Below are positions 32,040 to 34,762 of a DNA stretch of 34,762 nt, piece by piece. A program made the position numbers and the translations under genes. Under the pieces are notes generated by a model. It saw nothing but the letters and a program-made list of their open reading frames with translations, had not been told where the DNA came from and made no database searches. Location: the NCBI GenBank assembly GCA_903880855.1, contig CAIRQX010000094.1:1-34762 (forward strand), given 5' to 3'. This DNA comes from an uncultured Burkholderiales bacterium. GTDB taxonomy: Bacteria; Pseudomonadota; Gammaproteobacteria; Burkholderiales; Burkholderiaceae_C. The first letter of the stretch is position 1; each line of letters begins with the position of its first letter.

Positions 32040-33314
32040 CTATTTAACCCGTTGGCTTCCAGTTGCCGACAAACTTACAACCACTGTTGGTTGAACTAAT
32101 CGCAACTTACGAAGATCTTTTCCGCTTGCGCTAAGCGCATTCACCAATTTGATATTGAGTTGCGAGCGCACTGCTGAAAGTTCTTGCGGAATGTTCAAAG
32201 TCCACGCTTCAACTTGAAATCTCAATCCCTCTTCCTCAAGACCGATTAGATAAACCCTAGGAAGTGGACTTTGCAACAATGTGTCGCAAGACAAGGCTGC
32301 TTTTTGTAAGATTTCTTGCAAACTATCTATTGATTCATCTTGATCGGCCAATACATCAATAGCGATACGTGTTCGAGATTGAGAGCGTGACAGATTGGTT
32401 ATTTGTGTTGTGATGATCATTTCATTGGGCACTACAGTCTCGCTGCCTGAAATATCTTCAATGACAGTGAAACGCGTACGAATATCTTTAACGATACCCT
32501 CGCATTCGTCGATCTTGACATGGTCACCAATTTTCAGAGAGCGTTCAAAAAGAATTAAAAAGCCACTGACATAGTTAGCTGAAATATTTTGCAACCCAAA
32601 ACCCAGCCCCACGCCCAACATACCACCCATGACCGACAAAACGGTTAAATCGACGCCGACTGCCGACAAGCTAAACAATGTACCCACCACCAATAGCGCA
32701 ATCCGAATAAGGCTAGAACTTACCTTTCTAAGTGATAAATCGTCTACGGCTTTATTGAGCACCTTTCTCTCAATAAGGTAAGAAAGCCAAAGCGTGAATA
32801 CGATCATCACCACGATGGATAGCAAACCCTCAAATAGGGTACGCATATCCAATTTAGACTTTCCAAAATTGAGTTCAATCGATTGCAGTTCGTTTAGAAC
32901 GCGAGGCAATAGCCCTGTGATCCAAAGCAAACCAATGATCCAACCCGTCCAAGCAATTAAGCGCTCCACTAAACGCACCCACATCGACTCTGGATAAGCC
33001 ACAAGTAAAACGCGAGCAATTAATCGGAACCCCGACATGAGTGATAGGACGTAAATTGCTGTTCTAAGAAATACAGCGTCTTGGTATCCCTTTAGCCCAT
33101 GGTGGGCAATAAAAACAACGACTAAGGCTATGAGCGGAAAAAGTAATCCATCAAATTGACGCTCTCCAAACAGTATGGAATCTTTGGGCGCATCTTGGCC
33201 CAGTAACTTTGTAACCAACCAAGCCGATAAAAGTGCGGCCAACAAAATTCCCGCGTCAATCATGACTACGGGATTACGCCAGTCTTGCGTCCAATTTAGA
33301 AGTTCGAGCATCAT
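32040..33314 (-). CDS. MscS-family mechanosensitive channel
   Basis: This is a 424-residue MscS-like channel. Several hydrophobic N-terminal helices precede a conserved pore-lining helix and beta domain: LSVMGGMLGVGLGFGLQNISANYVSGFLILFERSLKIGDHVKID, then VVPNEMIITTQITNLSRS. The C-terminal alpha/beta part ends in LVQPTVVVSLSATG. Such channels release solutes on hypo-osmotic shock. It is probably co-transcribed with the CarH-like gene 19 bp downstream; the combination suggests envelope or light stress but is not proof. Confidence 0.9.
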   Translation of the reverse strand: MMLELLNWTQDWRNPVVMIDAGILLAALLSAWLVTKLLGQDAPKDSILFGERQFDGLLFPLIALVVVFIAHHGLKGYQDAVFLRTAIYVLSLMSGFRLIARVLLVAYPESMWVRLVERLIAWTGWIIGLLWITGLLPRVLNELQSIELNFGKSKLDMRTLFEGLLSIVVMIVFTLWLSYLIERKVLNKAVDDLSLRKVSSSLIRIALLVVGTLFSLSAVGVDLTVLSVMGGMLGVGLGFGLQNISANYVSGFLILFERSLKIGDHVKIDECEGIVKDIRTRFTVIEDISGSETVVPNEMIITTQITNLSRSQSRTRIAIDVLADQDESIDSLQEILQKAALSCDTLLQSPLPRVYLIGLEEEGLRFQVEAWTLNIPQELSAVRSQLNIKLVNALSASGKDLRKLRLVQPTVVVSLSATGSQRVK

Positions 33315-33451
33315 GCGATAAGTCTAACTTTTATAAACTATTCAGGGTTTCTACTAGGCTATAAATTGAGTTGGGCAAGTTGTCCACATAAGTAACGACT
33401 AAGAACAGTCGGTTCAACCCACCACTTGGCAATCAAGTCTTAATCAAATTT

Positions 33452-34138
33452 TCAACAAATAATTTCTAACACTTTAGACAATGAATTGCCTTCATAGTTT
33501 GGCTTCTCGCCAATCTCTTCAAATGGGTGTCCCTGTCGGTTTACCCAGAACACATCAAAACCATACCACCTAGCTGAAAGTGCATCCCAAGCATTACTAG
33601 AAACAAATAGGATTTCTTCTTTGCTTACTGAAAAGTTTTTTAATAAAAGCTCATAAGCCTGAGGTGCAGTTTTAAACAAACGCACATCTTCGACCGTGAT
33701 TACTTTATCCAAATAGGGTTTTAAGCCATTTGCTTCAACGACTGTAGCGAGCATTTCTCGACTCCCGTTAGACAAGATGGCAGTCGACAAGCCTTTGCTT
33801 TTGATGGTCTTTAGAACCTCCAGGCTATCGCTAAACCCCGTTAGTTTGGCGTATTGATCCATCAAGCGCTTCTCATTAGAAGCCGTCAAATCCAAGCCCA
33901 ATCGCTTACAAACGTATCGAAGTGATCGAATAGTCAATTCCCAAAATGGAAGGTAGTGTTTGCTCCCATTTGGGCTTGGGTCACTCATGGTGACAAGACG
34001 TGTGTATTCAATTTGGCGGTCTCTCCACATCAAAGACAACGCTTGACCGTGATCAGGAAAGAGCTCCTCAGCCAACTGCCCCATGGAATAAACATCAAAC
34101 AGGGTTCCGTAGGCATCGAAAGCGATTAATTTATACAT
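33452..34138 (-). CDS. HAD-superfamily haloacid dehalogenase, type II
   Basis: This 228-residue protein resembles L-2-haloacid dehalogenases, which hydrolytically remove halogen from short 2-haloacids through an aspartyl ester. Motif I is FDAYGTLFDV with the nucleophile Asp8. WRDRQIEYTRL carries the substrate-binding Arg region. Motif II is AILSNGSREML, Lys occurs near LFKTAPQAYELLL, and SSNAWDALSARWYGFDVFWVNR matches the type II active-site loop. Function as a dehalogenase versus a general phosphatase is not settled by sequence alone, but the SSNAWD signature favours dehalogenase. Confidence 0.85.
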   Translation of the reverse strand: MYKLIAFDAYGTLFDVYSMGQLAEELFPDHGQALSLMWRDRQIEYTRLVTMSDPSPNGSKHYLPFWELTIRSLRYVCKRLGLDLTASNEKRLMDQYAKLTGFSDSLEVLKTIKSKGLSTAILSNGSREMLATVVEANGLKPYLDKVITVEDVRLFKTAPQAYELLLKNFSVSKEEILFVSSNAWDALSARWYGFDVFWVNRQGHPFEEIGEKPNYEGNSLSKVLEIIC

Positions 34139-34230
34139 CTTATTTCTTGTTTTTTATGGTTAATTGTCGCGTTAAACAACTGCACCGCCAGATGTGCACA
34201 ACCCCCCGCAACTAATTTATTTTCAAGCTA

Positions 34231-34455
34231 TCAGCCAAGAAAGATTTCATTTTTGAATACTCCAGCGTTCTTAACGCATTCGTTACAAATACAACCCGCA
34301 GCATCCTTGGGTAATTGGGCTAGGAGTTCCTTGGGATTCTCAACAGATACGCACCAACAAGGTTCTTGCTTTTTCCCAATTGACTTCTCTAACTCCATAG
34401 CGCAGTTGTTTGGCTGACCGCATAGGGGGCATAGAGTCATATCTAATGCATTCAT
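34231..34455 (-). CDS. Cysteine-rich CWC family protein
   Basis: This 74-residue protein has the CWC pattern: CPLCGQPNNCAME, PCWC, then AGCICNECVK. Eight Cys probably bind zinc. Function of the family is unknown. The gene ends after LG at 34231 and is followed by a 92-bp gap to the dehalogenase gene. It lies 6 bp after the stop of the upstream CHAT gene, so the two may share a transcript. Confidence 0.8.
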   Translation of the reverse strand: MNALDMTLCPLCGQPNNCAMELEKSIGKKQEPCWCVSVENPKELLAQLPKDAAGCICNECVKNAGVFKNEIFLG

Positions 34456-34461
34456 TTAAAG

Positions 34462-34762
34462 CTATCTTCCACCCTCACCCACTAATGCATAAGGCGCCCA
34501 GAAAGCTGGATGTCCGAATGCCGGACTCTTCATCACAGCCAACATCGATTGGCGTAGCGCTTCAGAGCGACGCATCGCCGTATCTTTTTTGTAGCTCGCA
34601 AATGCATTGGTTGTCAGTTGCATCGCACTCTCTGACTCCACCGACCAATGCGTCACTAGTAAGCTTCTGCTTCCCGCAAAGAAGAAGCCTCTGGCCAATC
34701 CACTCATAGCCTCTTCTGCTCTGCCATCTGCACCTGCGGTGTTGCATGCTGATAAGACCACC
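34462..34762 (-). CDS. CHAT-domain protein, C-terminal fragment (runs off window)
   Basis: The frame is open to the window edge, so about 100 C-terminal residues are visible. VVLSACNTAGADG contains the catalytic Cys of the CHAT caspase-like protease (the matching catalytic His should lie upstream), followed by GLARGFFFAGSRSLLVTHWSVESESAMQL and a C-terminal FWAPYALVGEG, all typical of CHAT. Usual proteins carry N-terminal TPR repeats, which would lie outside the window. Substrate and role are unknown. Confidence 0.88.
   Translation of the reverse strand, partial: VVLSACNTAGADGRAEEAMSGLARGFFFAGSRSLLVTHWSVESESAMQLTTNAFASYKKDTAMRRSEALRQSMLAVMKSPAFGHPAFWAPYALVGEGGR

Overview
The window is most of a purple-bacterial photosynthesis gene cluster (about 1-25,100) plus a flanking accessory region (about 25,100-34,762). 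It holds type-2 reaction centre genes (pufLM, four-haem pufC, puhA), LH1 genes, bacteriochlorophyll a genes (bchH, L, M, X, Y, Z, C) and spheroidene-type carotenoid genes (crtA, C, D, E, F). Gene order, gene content and protein style point to a betaproteobacterium of the order Burkholderiales, probably a freshwater aerobic anoxygenic phototroph or a Rhodoferax/Rubrivivax relative. This placement is inference from style; no marker gene is in the window.

Layout. On the + strand, 1-8,816 carries bchH (3' part)-bchL-bchM-lhaA-puhA with ATGA overlaps. A regulatory block follows: a cobalamin-binding AerR/PpaA-type protein, the repressor PpsR, then a second AerR/PpaA-type protein. On the - strand, reading right to left from 22,948 to 8,831, is one long array: crtE-crtF-bchC-bchX-bchY-bchZ-pufB-(74-aa membrane ORF)-pufA-pufL-pufM-pufC-crtA-crtD-crtC. 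Two hairpin-plus-U-run terminators sit inside it, after pufA and after pufC. They should grade expression: LH1 above the reaction centre, and both above crtADC. The array's control regions carry perfect PpsR/CrtJ palindromes (TGT-N12-ACA). There are two in front of bchC and three in a row in front of crtE, always 8 bp apart and overlapping TTGACA promoters. Beyond crtE lie an alpha/beta hydrolase and, divergently, a second full-length bchC paralogue without such operators.

The DNA then becomes visibly AT-richer. A compact - strand unit encodes a half-AraC HTH protein, a RodZ-like membrane HTH protein, a bactofilin, a Cys-rich mini-protein and a multi-spanning histidine kinase. A FixJ-type response regulator is divergent from it. 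Next come secreted and housekeeping-like genes: an SRPBCC protein, a VOC protein, a histidine phosphatase and a DUF1330 gene remnant. A MerR-type B12 photoreceptor (CarH/LitR family) lies behind an MscS channel. A type II haloacid dehalogenase, a CWC protein and the end of a CHAT protein close the window.

How it may work together: PpsR represses bch and crt promoters through cooperative paired or tripled boxes. The two flanking cobalamin proteins are likely antirepressors that read light or redox state. A third, CarH-like B12 sensor lies about 22 kb away. The observations most worth follow-up are the 74-residue membrane protein between pufB and pufA, the triple PpsR array, the doubled AerR/PpaA set, the second BchC, and the RodZ-bactofilin-kinase operon.
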